From positions 1 through 34,312 of the forward strand of contig CALAGR010000033.1 of NCBI GenBank assembly GCA_937891735.1: a stretch of 34,312 bases of DNA, given 5' to 3'. The DNA comes from an uncultured Pseudomonadota bacterium. GTDB lineage: Bacteria; Myxococcota_A; UBA796; UBA9615. Below the pieces are notes generated by a model. It made no database searches. It was not told the DNA's origin and worked only from the letters and a program-made list of their open reading frames with translations. Position numbers and translations under genes: made by a program. Below, in pieces: positions 1 to 9,104 of the stretch (the stretch's first letter is position 1; every line of letters begins with the position of its first letter).

Positions 1-870
1 GTCCCCGTCGGTGGCCTCCCCGGCCGCCGCGAGCAGCAGCGGCAGGGACCGCGGATCCCCTTGCAGCCCCAGCGCGAGGAGCAGGGTGCGCCGCCCGATG
101 CCCGAGGCCGCCGCCACGTGGGTCGCCAGCAGGTCCTGATCCCGATCCCGCGCGAGCCCGCCCAGGCGCAGGACGGAGCGCCGCCACTCGGGCGACTCGA
201 CGTCGGTCTGGTCCAGGGATCGCCGCAGCCGCTGGGCGACGATCTTGTCGGCGCCTTCCATCCCCGGGATCCGGGGTCGCGCCTCGTCGCCGGCGAGCCA
301 CGTCTTCGCCTTGGTGGTCCACCAGGGCCCGGCCTTGTCGGCGTACAGCGTCTGCAGCACCTGCACCACCAGATCGGTGCCGGGGGGCAGATCGTCTCCG
401 TCGGGCAGATCCACGAGATCGCGCCCGTCCGGCAGCAGGCGGCCCTTCGCGGCCCACGCGCGCACCGCCGCCCAGTCCTGCTCACCGCCGATGGTGGCCA
501 GGGCGCGGGCCGCCGCCAGCTGGACCTGCGCCGGCCGCGCGGGGGTCAGCAGCCTGCGCAGCGCGGGCGCCGAGGCCTCGTGTCGGAGGCGCCCCAGGCC
601 CTCCACCGCCACCCGCAGCGTGGCCGACACCGGCTCGCCGGAGTCTTCGTTCAGCACCTGCAGGAAGGCCGGCACGGCGTCCACGTCACCGAGCTCGGCG
701 AGGCAGCGCAGCGCCCGGAAGCGCGCCAGCGGGTCCGACGATTCGCTCGCGAGCCAGCGCAGGCGCCGCCGATCGCGGTGCAGGACGAGCTTGTCGACGT
801 CGTCCCCGGCCAGGGCGAGCTTCACCCGGCGTCGGAGAGGTCCCTTGATGCGGTCGATGAGTCCTGCCAC
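1..870 (-). CDS. HEAT-repeat protein, C-terminus beyond the left edge
   Basis: The frame runs open from a GTG at 870 to base 1 without a stop, giving 290 residues. An in-frame TGA lies just upstream of this GTG, so it is the first possible start; the N-terminus reads MAGLIDRIKGPLRRR. Residues about 40-135 are alternating helices with the feel of HEAT/PBS-lyase-type repeats (for example RFRALRCLAELGD, then VQLAAARALATIGG), and a second helical stretch follows from about 215. There is no signal peptide or membrane segment, so it is probably a cytoplasmic protein-protein interaction scaffold. A TATGAT hexamer 8 nt before the GTG is a good -10 element and there is no Shine-Dalgarno. It is divergent from the kinase gene, with only 38 bp between them. 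Its specific role cannot be told from this fragment. Confidence 0.8.
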   Translation of the reverse strand, partial: MAGLIDRIKGPLRRRVKLALAGDDVDKLVLHRDRRRLRWLASESSDPLARFRALRCLAELGDVDAVPAFLQVLNEDSGEPVSATLRVAVEGLGRLRHEASAPALRRLLTPARPAQVQLAAARALATIGGEQDWAAVRAWAAKGRLLPDGRDLVDLPDGDDLPPGTDLVVQVLQTLYADKAGPWWTTKAKTWLAGDEARPRIPGMEGADKIVAQRLRRSLDQTDVESPEWRRSVLRLGGLARDRDQDLLATHVAAASGIGRRTLLLALGLQGDPRSLPLLLAAAGEATDGD

Positions 871-878
871 GGGGCGGG

Positions 879-884
879 ATCATA
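879..884 (-). promoter_or_regulatory. -10 element TATGAT for the HEAT-repeat gene
   Basis: TATGAT on the minus strand ends 8 nt before the GTG at 870, which predicts a transcript with almost no leader. No Shine-Dalgarno is present. No convincing -35 is seen. Confidence 0.5.
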
Positions 885-897
885 GTCGCCGCCTGCG

Positions 898-903
898 TAC
901 ACT
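898..903 (+). promoter_or_regulatory. -10 element TACACT for the kinase operon
   Basis: TACACT lies 5 nt before the GTG at 909, the spacing expected when the start codon sits at or next to the transcription start. It faces away from the minus-strand -10 at 879-884, so two divergent promoters fit in 38 bp. Confidence 0.5.
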
Positions 904-908
904 GCGGT

Positions 909-2583
909 GTGCCCGACGCTTCACCGCCCGCGACGTCCCAGATCCGGAGCCAGCGAGGTACCGAGCGGATCCGCTCTCCCGATGGCAGGTCGGGGCGCGC
1001 GGTGTCCCTTCGGGTGCGGGTGATCGCGGGCTACCTGCTCATGCTGATCCTGTTCGCGACGGTGCTCGTCACGGTGCTCGTGCAGCTCCAGCGGCTGCAG
1101 AGCGATCTGCAGCTGCTCTCCGACGGGTACCTGCCCCTGGCCCAGGAGCTGGCGGGCGTGTCGTCGTGGTCGCCCGAGACCGGCACCGCCTCGGCGTCCG
1201 CCGTGGACCGGCTGTACCGGGAGCGGCGGGTGGACGCGTGGATCTTCAAGCGCATCGAGGGGCACCTGACCCGCTCTCGCGAGATCGCCGCGACCATGCT
1301 CACCGGTCCGCTGTCGCCGGACGATCAGGCTGCGCTGGGCTTCGTGTCGGCGCAGCTGGACCTCGCCCTGGACGTGGTGGATCACCTGCAGGACACCCAC
1401 GCGCTGTTCGTCCAGGAGGTCGAGGAGACGATGGCCATGGAGGGCCTGGGCGATCAGGACGGGCCCCGCAGATACGTGCCGGAGCTGCAGGATCTGGAGC
1501 GCCAGCTCGACATCAACCTGCGGATCCTCACCAAGCGCCTCGCGCGCCGGGTTTCCCGGGTGGTGGAGCGCACCCGCGCGACCCAGGCCGACGCGGCGCT
1601 GGTGGCCGCCGTGGTCAGCTCCATCGCCTTCGCCGTGGGCCTGCTGCTCCTGCTGGGCACCCACTTCGCGCTGCGCCCCATCCGGCGGCTGATCACCGGC
1701 GTGGAGCGGATCCGCACCGGCCACTTCGACGAGCGCGTGCCCGAGGCGGCCCCCGACGAGATCGGGCGACTGGCCCGCTCGTTCAACGCCATGGCCGCGT
1801 CCATCGAGGAACGGGAGCGCACGCTCGAGGAGCGCGGCACCCAGCTCGAGCACGCGCTGCTGGAGCTGCGGGCGAGCCAGGACCGCATGATCCGCAGCGA
1901 GCGCCTGGCCGCCATCGGCCACATGGCCGCCCAGATCGCCCACGAGGTGCGCAATCCCCTCAACGCGCTGGGCCTCAACGCCGACGCCCTCGGCGACGAG
2001 ATCCGCGACGGCAGCGTGTCCGAAGCGGAGGACCTCCTGGCCGCCATTCGCGGGGAGATCCGGCGGTTGACCGAGATCACCGAGGCGTACCTTTCGGTTG
2101 GCCGGCTGCCTCCGTTGCGCATGGAGTGCCAGCCCCTGGGCCCGCTGCTCGATGAGCTGGTGCGGTTCCAGCGGGAGGAACTGGAGATCCAGGGGGTGTC
2201 CGTGGAGCTGACCCTGGGCGACGTGCCCCAGGTCGTCATCGACCCGGACCAGCTGCGTCAGGCCCTGCTCAACATCCTGCGCAACGCCGGCGAGGCGCTG
2301 GCCGCGGACGGCGGCGGCACGGTGCGCATGCAGGCCCTGGAGGAAGACGGCCACGTGTTGCTCGAGATCAGCGACGACGGGCCCGGCATGGACGCCGAAC
2401 ACGTCGCTCGGATCTTCGATCCCTTCTTCTCCACGAAGGACACGGGCTCGGGTCTGGGCTTGCCCCTGACGCAGCAGGTGATCGTGGAACACCACGGGCG
2501 CATCGCGTGTATAAGCCAGCCCGGCGAGGGCACGACCTTCAGCATCCGTCTGCCGGCTGCCGATCAGGAGTCGTCGAGCCCCG

Positions 2584-2591
<8 letters not shown>
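909..2591 (+). CDS. Membrane sensor histidine kinase (HAMP, HisKA, HATPase)
   Basis: A 560-residue sensor kinase that would autophosphorylate and pass phosphate to the regulator encoded next. Order: a polar N-terminus, membrane helix 1 at about 38-60, an external sensor region at about 61-225, membrane helix 2 at about 228-252, a HAMP domain at about 253-305, then HisKA with the H box around His345 (AHEVRNPLNALGL). The ATPase domain shows the N box near 455-463 (NILRNAGEAL), G1 at 489-493 (DDGPG), the F box (FDPFFSTKD) and G2 at 513-518 (GSGLGL). The GTG at 909 is chosen because a -10 hexamer lies just upstream; a GTG at 1002, just before helix 1, is an alternative. The stop overlaps the regulator start by 8 nt, so the pair is translationally coupled. 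The signal sensed is unknown. Confidence 0.93.
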
Positions 2592-3980
<1,389 letters not shown>

Positions 3981-3984
<4 letters not shown>

Positions 3985-4496
3985 CGGCCACCGGGGGACG
4001 CGCCCCGGAGCCTGACGAGGCCTGGATCGGCCTGGGCACCAACCTCGGCGACCGCGAGGCGAACCTGCGCGGCGCCCTGTCCCACTTCGGCGACGCGGTG
4101 GTGCAGGTCTCTCCCGTCGTCGAGACGGAGCCCTGGGGGATCCGCGAGCAGCCGTGGTTCCTGAACGCGGTCGCGCGGCTGCGCTGGACCGCCGGCCCCC
4201 GCGCCCTGCTCGATCAGTGCCTGGAGGTGGAGCGCCTGCTGGGACGGCACCGCGAGATCAAGAACGGGCCCCGGGTCATCGACCTGGACGTGCTGCTGGT
4301 CGGCGCCCACGAGCTGGACGAGCCCGGTCTGCGCGTGCCCCACCCGGGGGTCGCGGGGCGTCGTTCGGTGCTGGAGCCCTGGGCCGCGCTGGCACCGGAC
4401 CTGCTCGTGCCTGGGCTCGACGCGCCGCTGGCCGTTCTGTGCAGCCGCGCCGTGTCGTTGCCCGCCCAGCAGACACGGCCGTGGCCCCCCCGTTAG
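3981..4496 (+). CDS. folK: Dihydropterin pyrophosphokinase FolK
   Basis: A 171-residue 2-amino-4-hydroxy-6-hydroxymethyldihydropteridine pyrophosphokinase, which transfers pyrophosphate from ATP to the pterin in folate synthesis. The N-terminal WIGLGTNLGDREANL motif and the family signature NGPRVIDLDVLLVG (acidic Mg-binding D-x-D) are both intact, followed by the expected VPHPGVAGRRSVLEPWAALAPD block. The GTG at 3981 overlaps the regulator stop as GTGA, and the protein starts only about 14 residues before the first conserved strand, which fixes the start. A longer reading of the same frame into the regulator gene is not supported. Placing folK behind a two-component pair is unusual by function but clear by overlap, so co-transcription is likely. 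The stop codon forms part of the next promoter-like hexamer. Confidence 0.93.
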
Positions 4497-4499
4497 GGT
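4494..4499 (+). promoter_or_regulatory. -10-like TAGGGT before the FHA gene
   Basis: TAGGGT includes the folK stop codon TAG. A transcript from it would have a leader of about 32 nt carrying the Shine-Dalgarno of the FHA gene, so that gene may have its own promoter as well as readthrough. Confidence 0.35.
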
Positions 4500-4526
4500 T
4501 TGTGCGGACGGCGGGCCGAAGGCCTG

Positions 4527-4533
4527 AAGGAGG
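4527..4533 (+). promoter_or_regulatory. Strong Shine-Dalgarno AAGGAGG deciding the FHA start
   Basis: AAGGAGG sits 4 nt before the ATG at 4538. It decides against an in-frame GTG at 4502, which would add 12 residues and place the ribosome site inside the coding region. Confidence 0.75.
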
Positions 4534-4537
4534 TTCC

Positions 4538-5386
4538 ATGGCTCGCATCGTGGTGATGTTCGGCAAGAAGGCAGACCGCATCATCGACCTGGACATCGCC
4601 GAGGTCCTCGTCGGACGCGGGTCGGATGTGCACCTCGATCTCGAACACGATCTGGTGAGCCGCCGGCACTGCCAGCTCAGGCTCGCGGGCGACGGCTACG
4701 TGGTCGAGGACCTGCAGAGCACGTCGGGGACCTACGTCAACAAGCAGCGCGCGAAGTCGCACCTGCTCAACGACGGGGACCGGATCGGGGTGGGCCCGTG
4801 GACCCTGATCTACGAGGCGCCGTTCCTGGGCACCGACGATCCCCAGACCCAGCAGGACATCGGTGACTTCTGGGCCCAGGCCGCCGCCGACAGCGGGATG
4901 ATCACGACGAACGCCGAGGACACCGACACCGCGACCCTGAGCGTGGACCACGCGGGGTTGTCCGTGGTGGCCGCGTCCTCGCTGCGGCCGTCCGGCGGGG
5001 CCGGGGCGTCGATGGACGACTACACGGGCACGATGCTCGCCAGCGCCGACCAGATGGAGCGCGTGTGGAAGTCCCTGGAGGTCAGCCAGCAGCCCCACCT
5101 GACGGTCAAGGTGGGGGGCCGGGTCGAGAAGCTCAAGCTCGAGGACACGACCTTCGAGGTTGGCTACTTCGACGACGCCGACTACCGGCTGCCGGGCAGT
5201 CGGTGGCTGGGCCGGAGCCAGTTCGTGCTGCGCGAGCTCGGCGGGGGGCGCTGGCAGGTGGAGCGGGGCAGCTTCTGGGCGAAGGTGCTGGTGGGCGGCA
5301 AGCCGCTGCAGAGCACCCGCGTGGTGTCCGACGGCACGGTGATCGGCGCGGCGGGGCTCAAGTTCCGCTTCAAGAAGGGATCCTGA
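4538..5386 (+). CDS. FHA-domain protein with a second, degenerate FHA-like domain
   Basis: A 282-residue soluble protein. The N-terminal FHA domain (about 22-90) has all the phosphothreonine-binding landmarks: G26-R27, S41-R-R-H44, then S63-G-T65 and N68. A middle part (about 95-185) is Asp/Thr/Ser-rich (TDDPQTQQDIGD, NAEDTDTATLS) and looks disordered; it could itself be a phosphorylation target. The C-terminal part (188-282) has the length and strand rhythm of another FHA domain (FEVGYFDDADYRLPG, GRSQFVLREL, GSFWAKVLVGGKPL), but the SRRH and SGT positions are replaced, so it probably does not bind phosphopeptide. It ends one base before the PilT-like gene, so the two are co-translated. It likely links Ser/Thr phosphorylation to the neighbouring ATPase. 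The second FHA assignment is my inference from pattern. Confidence 0.88.
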   Translation: MARIVVMFGKKADRIIDLDIAEVLVGRGSDVHLDLEHDLVSRRHCQLRLAGDGYVVEDLQSTSGTYVNKQRAKSHLLNDGDRIGVGPWTLIYEAPFLGTDDPQTQQDIGDFWAQAAADSGMITTNAEDTDTATLSVDHAGLSVVAASSLRPSGGAGASMDDYTGTMLASADQMERVWKSLEVSQQPHLTVKVGGRVEKLKLEDTTFEVGYFDDADYRLPGSRWLGRSQFVLRELGGGRWQVERGSFWAKVLVGGKPLQSTRVVSDGTVIGAAGLKFRFKKGS

Positions 5387-5387
5387 G

Positions 5388-6467
5388 ATGACCGAGGTCC
5401 TGATGAACAAGCCCCTGCTCGCGGTGCGTGGGCGCCAGATGTCCGTGCAGGAGCTGCTGGTGGGCATGACGGCGCTGAAGGCGTCGGACCTGTACTTGAA
5501 GACCGGCTCGCCGGTGCGCTTCAAGATCAGCGGGCGGGTCGTGAGCTTCGAGTCGGACAAGCTCACCCGGGACCGGATGGAGCGGGTGCTGGCGTGCTTC
5601 CTGACGGATGAGGCGCGTCGCGCCTTCGCGGATCGGCAGGTCGCCGACCTCGTGTACGAGACGGACAAGGCGCGCTTCCGGGTGCACTTCGCCCAGGGGC
5701 ACACGGGTCCGTACGCCGCGATCCGCGTCATCAACCAGTCGATCCCGAGCCTGAACGACCTGGGCCTGCCGCGGGAGACGCTGGACCGGCTGCTCGAGCT
5801 CAAGAGCGGGCTGCTGGTCGTGTGCGGCGCCACCGACGCGGGCAAGACCGTGACGTGCACGGCGCTGCTGGACTACATCAACCGGACCCGGGAGCAGGCG
5901 ATCCTGACCCTGGAGGATCCGATCGAGTACGTGTTCGAGGACCATCGCTCGATGGTGCTCCAGCGCGAGATCGGCCACCACGTCGAGACGTTCGCGGGGG
6001 GCATCAAGTCCGCCCTGCGCGAGAACCTCGATGTGATCTTCGTGGGCGAGATGCGCGGGCTCGACACGATCGAGCAGGTGCTGCGCGCCGCCGAGATGGG
6101 CCACCTCGTCATCTCGACGCTGCACGCCGACGACGTGATCGCCTGCATCAGCCGCATCGTGGGCAGCTTCCCCCCCGCGGAGCAGGGGCGGATCCGCCAG
6201 AGCCTGAGCTCCGTGCTGAACGGGGTGGTGTTTCAGCGCCTGGTGCCGACGGCGACCGGGTCCCGCACCCCCTGCGTCGAGTCGATCTGGCCCAGCACGG
6301 CGGTGCGCTCGATCATGCGCTCGGGAGATGTGACGAAGCTCGGCTCGTACCTCGGTCGGTCCGCGGGGAACCGGAGCTTCCGGGAGAGCCTGACCGAGCT
6401 GGCCAGCGCCGGCACCATCACCCGCGAGACGCTGGCCGATCAGCTCGCGAACCTCCCCATTGTCTGA
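5388..6467 (+). CDS. PilT/PilU-like secretion-superfamily ATPase
   Basis: A 359-residue hexameric-type ATPase of the type IV pilus retraction family, close to the normal PilT length. The N-terminal domain (about 20-120) contains the PilT-like KASDLYLKTGSPVRFKISGRV. The Walker A is GATDAGKT (147-154), where canonical PilT reads GPTGSGKS or GPTGSGKT. The Asp box is TLEDPIEY, Walker B is VIFVGEMRG with catalytic E221, and the His box is HLVISTLHADD. Canonical PilT has EMRD where this protein has EMRG. No other pilus genes are in the window, so it is probably a PilT paralogue with a specialised motor role, possibly controlled by the FHA protein encoded one base upstream. Its last 8 nt overlap the DUF1415 gene. 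Confidence 0.88.
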   Translation: MTEVLMNKPLLAVRGRQMSVQELLVGMTALKASDLYLKTGSPVRFKISGRVVSFESDKLTRDRMERVLACFLTDEARRAFADRQVADLVYETDKARFRVHFAQGHTGPYAAIRVINQSIPSLNDLGLPRETLDRLLELKSGLLVVCGATDAGKTVTCTALLDYINRTREQAILTLEDPIEYVFEDHRSMVLQREIGHHVETFAGGIKSALRENLDVIFVGEMRGLDTIEQVLRAAEMGHLVISTLHADDVIACISRIVGSFPPAEQGRIRQSLSSVLNGVVFQRLVPTATGSRTPCVESIWPSTAVRSIMRSGDVTKLGSYLGRSAGNRSFRESLTELASAGTITRETLADQLANLPIV

Positions 6468-6993
6468 GGACGATCCGGTCGCCGCGACGGAGCGGTGGCT
6501 GCGCGATGTCGTGGTGGGCCTGGACCTGTGTCCGTTCGCGGCCGGGCCGCTGCACCGCGGGGGCGTGCGCATCGTGGCGAGCCGCGCGGACGACCTCGCC
6601 GGCCTGCTCGCCGAGGTCCAGCACGAAGCGACGGTCCTGATGCAGCAGGGGGCCGAGACCACCCTGCTGGTGGTGCCCGAGCTCGAGCTGGAGTTCGAGG
6701 ATCTCCTCGACGTGGTGGAGATCGGAGAGGCGCTGCTGGAGGATCTGGGGTGGCAGGCGGCGGTGCAGCTCGTGGGCTTTCATCCCGACTACGTGTTCGG
6801 GGACGGGCTGGGTCCCGATGATCCGGCGAACGCCACCAACCGCTCCCCGTACCCGACGCTCCACCTGCTGCGGGCGGACGACGTGGAGCGGGCGATCGCG
6901 GGGCACCCGGACATCGCGTCGATCCCCAAGCGGAACGTCGCCCTCCTCCGCGCTCGGGCCGAGAAGGGCGACGCCCAGGGGGCAGAGGACTAG
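6460..6993 (+). CDS. DUF1415 family protein
   Basis: A 177-residue soluble protein matching the DUF1415 pattern over nearly its whole length: an N-terminal WLRDVVVGLDLCPFA motif, a central EFEDLLDVVEIGEALLEDLG stretch, the GFHPDYVFG signature, and the most characteristic segment NRSPYPTLHLLRADDVERAI. The conserved Cys of LCPFA and the His of FHP suggest a metal or redox site, but the family has no established function. The start is a TTG overlapping the PilT-like stop; there is no ATG or GTG before the conserved Trp-Leu motif, so TTG is the best choice. Its stop TAG shares bases with the stop of the convergent EF-hand gene (CTAG, 6990-6993). Operon position with FHA and PilT-like genes is clear; a functional link is not. 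Confidence 0.88.
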   Translation: MSEDDPVAATERWLRDVVVGLDLCPFAAGPLHRGGVRIVASRADDLAGLLAEVQHEATVLMQQGAETTLLVVPELELEFEDLLDVVEIGEALLEDLGWQAAVQLVGFHPDYVFGDGLGPDDPANATNRSPYPTLHLLRADDVERAIAGHPDIASIPKRNVALLRARAEKGDAQGAED

Positions 6994-7736
6994 ACCGCGT
7001 CCATCGGTCGGATCGGCTCGCCGGTGCGGATCCGCTCCCGCAGCGTGTCCCGCAGGACCGTCAGCTCGCCGGCGCTCAAGGAGCCGTCGGCGTCTGTGTC
7101 CCAGGCCGCGATCAGGCGATCACCGCCTTGGCCGCCCATGTCGCCTTCGCCGCGGTTGCACTCGCCGGCGCGCTCCTCGCGTCGCTGCGCGATGGCCTCC
7201 TCGACCGCCGCCAGCTCGCTCTCGTCGAGGTCACCGCTGCCGTCCAGGTCGAACTCGGCGAGGATGTCCGCTTGCCGTGCGACGCAGCGGGCGTCGAAGT
7301 CCTGCACCAGCGCGGTGAGCTCGTCGCCCTCGATGCTGTCCGACCCATCGAGGTCGTACACCAGCCGGATCAGCTTCCAACGGCGCTCTTGCCGCCGCCA
7401 GCCCTGGTCGGAGCGGCCTTGCCGGTCGTCCCACACCGCGCCCTCCTCGGGGGCCGCCAGCGCGCCGTCGCCGTCCGCGTCGTAGTGGGCGGTGAGCCGG
7501 TCGAGCGTGGCGGCCGCGCCGCATTCTCGTTGGATGCCAGGCTGGTCGACGGCCTCGCCGGTCCGGAGAGGATCCGTGCTGAGGTCGTCGTATCCGGGGC
7601 GGAGTTCCTCCTCCTGGCCCGACACGACGGTGAGCATCAGCTCGCCCTCAGCGGTCAGGTCGGTGCCCGCGGGGCCCGAGGCGCAGCCGGCGAGCAGGGC
7701 CAGCGCGAGGGTGGTGGGGAAGATGAGTTGACGCAT
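6990..7736 (-). CDS. Lipoprotein with four EF-hand calcium sites
   Basis: A 248-residue exported lipoprotein. The signal peptide MRQLIFPTTLALALLAGC ends in a good lipobox with Cys18. After a linker come four EF-hand loops with acidic ligands at the right spacing: 86-97 (DADGDGALAAPE), 128-139 (DLDGSDSIEGDE), 163-174 (DLDGSGDLDESE) and 213-224 (DTDADGSLSAGE). All four end in Glu at position 12, so all could bind calcium. Four cysteines remain in the mature part besides the lipidated one or in short pairs (72, 151, 193). The ATG at 7736 is preceded by CTGGAG about 7 nt upstream. It is probably an outer-membrane or periplasmic calcium-responsive protein; its partner is unknown. The gene converges on DUF1415 with overlapping stop codons. 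Confidence 0.9.
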   Translation of the reverse strand: MRQLIFPTTLALALLAGCASGPAGTDLTAEGELMLTVVSGQEEELRPGYDDLSTDPLRTGEAVDQPGIQRECGAAATLDRLTAHYDADGDGALAAPEEGAVWDDRQGRSDQGWRRQERRWKLIRLVYDLDGSDSIEGDELTALVQDFDARCVARQADILAEFDLDGSGDLDESELAAVEEAIAQRREERAGECNRGEGDMGGQGGDRLIAAWDTDADGSLSAGELTVLRDTLRERIRTGEPIRPMDAV

Positions 7737-7893
7737 GCGCGCTCCAGGTTGTGGGCCCTGCGGAGGTGAAGGGCTCGTGCTCACAATGGCCCGCGGGGGG
7801 GAGGCGGTCAGTGGGGTTGATGGCAGCGTTGGAAAGGGCTTGTAAGTGCGCGCCCGGGGGACGAGGGTGGAAGAGGTCGGGGTTCTGTCGACC

Positions 7894-7900
7894 GAGGAGG
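7894..7900 (+). promoter_or_regulatory. Shine-Dalgarno GAGGAGG
   Basis: GAGGAGG lies 7 nt before the ATG at 7908 and fixes the start of the lipoprotein gene. The 171 nt between the divergent starts at 7736 and 7908 contains no other gene. Confidence 0.65.
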
Positions 7901-7907
7901 GCCGTCC

Positions 7908-8711
7908 ATGCGCCTGGTTCATCTGTTCTCTGTGGCCTCGGTGTGCGCCGCGTTCGCGGCCTGTGATGCCCCCGAGGTGGCCAGCGCCGACGAGCGCGAC
8001 CGGTCGCCTGCTCCCGGAGCGCGGATCGTGCCCGGGAACGCGGTGGACCTGGATCGGGGGCTGGATCGGTCCTCGACCTCCCTCGCGGGACTCGATCGGG
8101 CCGCGTTGGAGGAGCTTCGCCAGGCCGCCTCCGAGCTCACCCGGAACTGCCCCTACAACCGCTCCGGGGTCGCGTTTCCGATGGTGGTCGGCGCCGTGCT
8201 GACCCGGCACGCGGCGCTGCTCGGCGACCCGGAGCTCGCGGCCGTGGCGCCCGAGGCGGCGCGGCACCTGGCGGGCATGGTGCGGAGCGTGCACACCTGG
8301 ACGGCGCTGTACGACACCCTGCGGGTGGCGGAGCTGCCCGAGCCACAGGAGGGCGACTACCTGTGGGGAGGCGCGCTGATGCAGGCGCAGGATCTGAGGG
8401 GGCCGGACGACGCGCTGGCCGGGCTGTCGCTGTCGCTGGACTCCGTCCAGGACCTGGTGGACGCCTGCGACCCGCAGACGCTGGCCCGGATCGAGCTGGC
8501 GCAGGCCGCGCTGGAGGCCGGGTTCCCGGGGGGATGGCCGCTCCAGGTGGAGCTCCTCGCCCTGGGCCGCAGCGTGGAGCAGGTGATGGACGAGGCGCGC
8601 CTGCGGGCGACCACGGCCCCGCCGGAGCTGCAGGCGGCGTTCGCCTGGCTCGACCGGGACATGCTCACGCTGCACGGGCTGATCAGGCAGTTCGTCGCAC
8701 AGCGCTCCTAG
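7908..8711 (+). CDS. Exported lipoprotein of unknown function
   Basis: A 267-residue protein that I do not recognise. The N-terminus MRLVHLFSVASVCAAFAAC is a lipoprotein signal with Cys19; Phe at the -3 position makes it a slightly weak lipobox. The mature part is mostly helical with few charged clusters, for example RAALEELRQAASELTRNC, and contains Cys79-type and Cys184-type single cysteines that could pair. There is no catalytic motif. The C-terminal half (about 165-265) reads as an all-helical domain ending LRQFVAQRS. The strong GAGGAGG upstream supports the ATG. It is divergent from the EF-hand lipoprotein, so the two may share a control region, and both are exported. Confidence 0.8.
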   Translation: MRLVHLFSVASVCAAFAACDAPEVASADERDRSPAPGARIVPGNAVDLDRGLDRSSTSLAGLDRAALEELRQAASELTRNCPYNRSGVAFPMVVGAVLTRHAALLGDPELAAVAPEAARHLAGMVRSVHTWTALYDTLRVAELPEPQEGDYLWGGALMQAQDLRGPDDALAGLSLSLDSVQDLVDACDPQTLARIELAQAALEAGFPGGWPLQVELLALGRSVEQVMDEARLRATTAPPELQAAFAWLDRDMLTLHGLIRQFVAQRS

Positions 8712-8787
8712 ACCCGCGCGCAGGTTGTGGTGGCCCACGAGCACGGCAGCCCCCAGCCCCACCCTGCCGCAAGCGGACAGCTCATCT

Positions 8788-8990
8788 GCGAACCAGCCGG
8801 GGATGGGTGCCGCATCTCCCCCACACAGGTTCGCCGCTGGGACCAACGACCGGCCAGAGTCACCCGTGGGGGCGAACAGGGTCGGGGTGGGTGCCGCATG
8901 TCCACCCACTTGGTTCGTCAGGGCTCGACCGCGGGCGCCGGCGGACATTGGTGCCGCTGGACCCGCACGGTTGGTTCATGCACCCGTGGC
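8788..8990. repeat. Three diverged copies of a hairpin-forming element
   Basis: The core GGTGCCGC occurs at 8806, 8890 and 8950, each followed about 22 nt later by GGTTC (8828, 8912, 8973). The first copy is framed by a perfect inverted pair GCGAACC (8788-8794) and GGTTCGC (8828-8834). The second has CGAAC/GTTCG outside and GTGGGTG (8887-8893) / CACCCAC (8903-8909) inside. CACCCGTGG follows copies one and three (8861, 8981). Copies one and two are roughly 75-80% alike over about 38 nt. It looks like a REP-type interspersed element rather than a gene. Confidence 0.6.
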
Positions 8991-9092
8991 GTCGCGGGAG
9001 GGGCCTGAGTTCGCCGCCCTCCCGGCCATCGTGCACCCGAGGTCGCCCAGGAGGGCCCGAGGTCGCCCCCTGGGCCGGAGCCGATGCGCTGC

Positions 9093-9098
9093 TACGCT
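9093..9098 (+). promoter_or_regulatory. -10 element TACGCT for the metzincin gene
   Basis: TACGCT lies 6 nt before the GTG at 9105, the leaderless spacing. It would fall inside the coding region if the ATG at 9084 were used, which argues for GTG. Confidence 0.5.
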
Positions 9099-9104
9099 CC
9101 GGCG

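Larger units (their letters stand above)
8712..9104. other. Long non-coding gap
   Basis: About 390 nt between the unknown lipoprotein and the metzincin gene. No frame here has a convincing start, ribosome site or protein character. It holds three diverged copies of a short element (about 8788-8990) and, at its end, the -10 hexamer of the next gene. No rho-independent terminator with a T tract is visible. Confidence 0.6.

Noticed and set aside
61-2155. Two plus-strand frames across 61-2155
   Set aside because: They are shadows of the minus-strand HEAT-repeat gene and of the kinase gene, Arg/Ala/Pro-rich with no family match.
4502-4537. GTG at 4502 as start of the FHA gene
   Set aside because: The strong AAGGAGG at 4527-4533 serves the ATG at 4538, and the added residues are not FHA-like.
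9084-9104. ATG at 9084 as start of the metzincin gene
   Set aside because: It adds MRCYAPA before the signal and places the -10 hexamer inside the coding region; GTG 9105 gives a normal lipoprotein signal.
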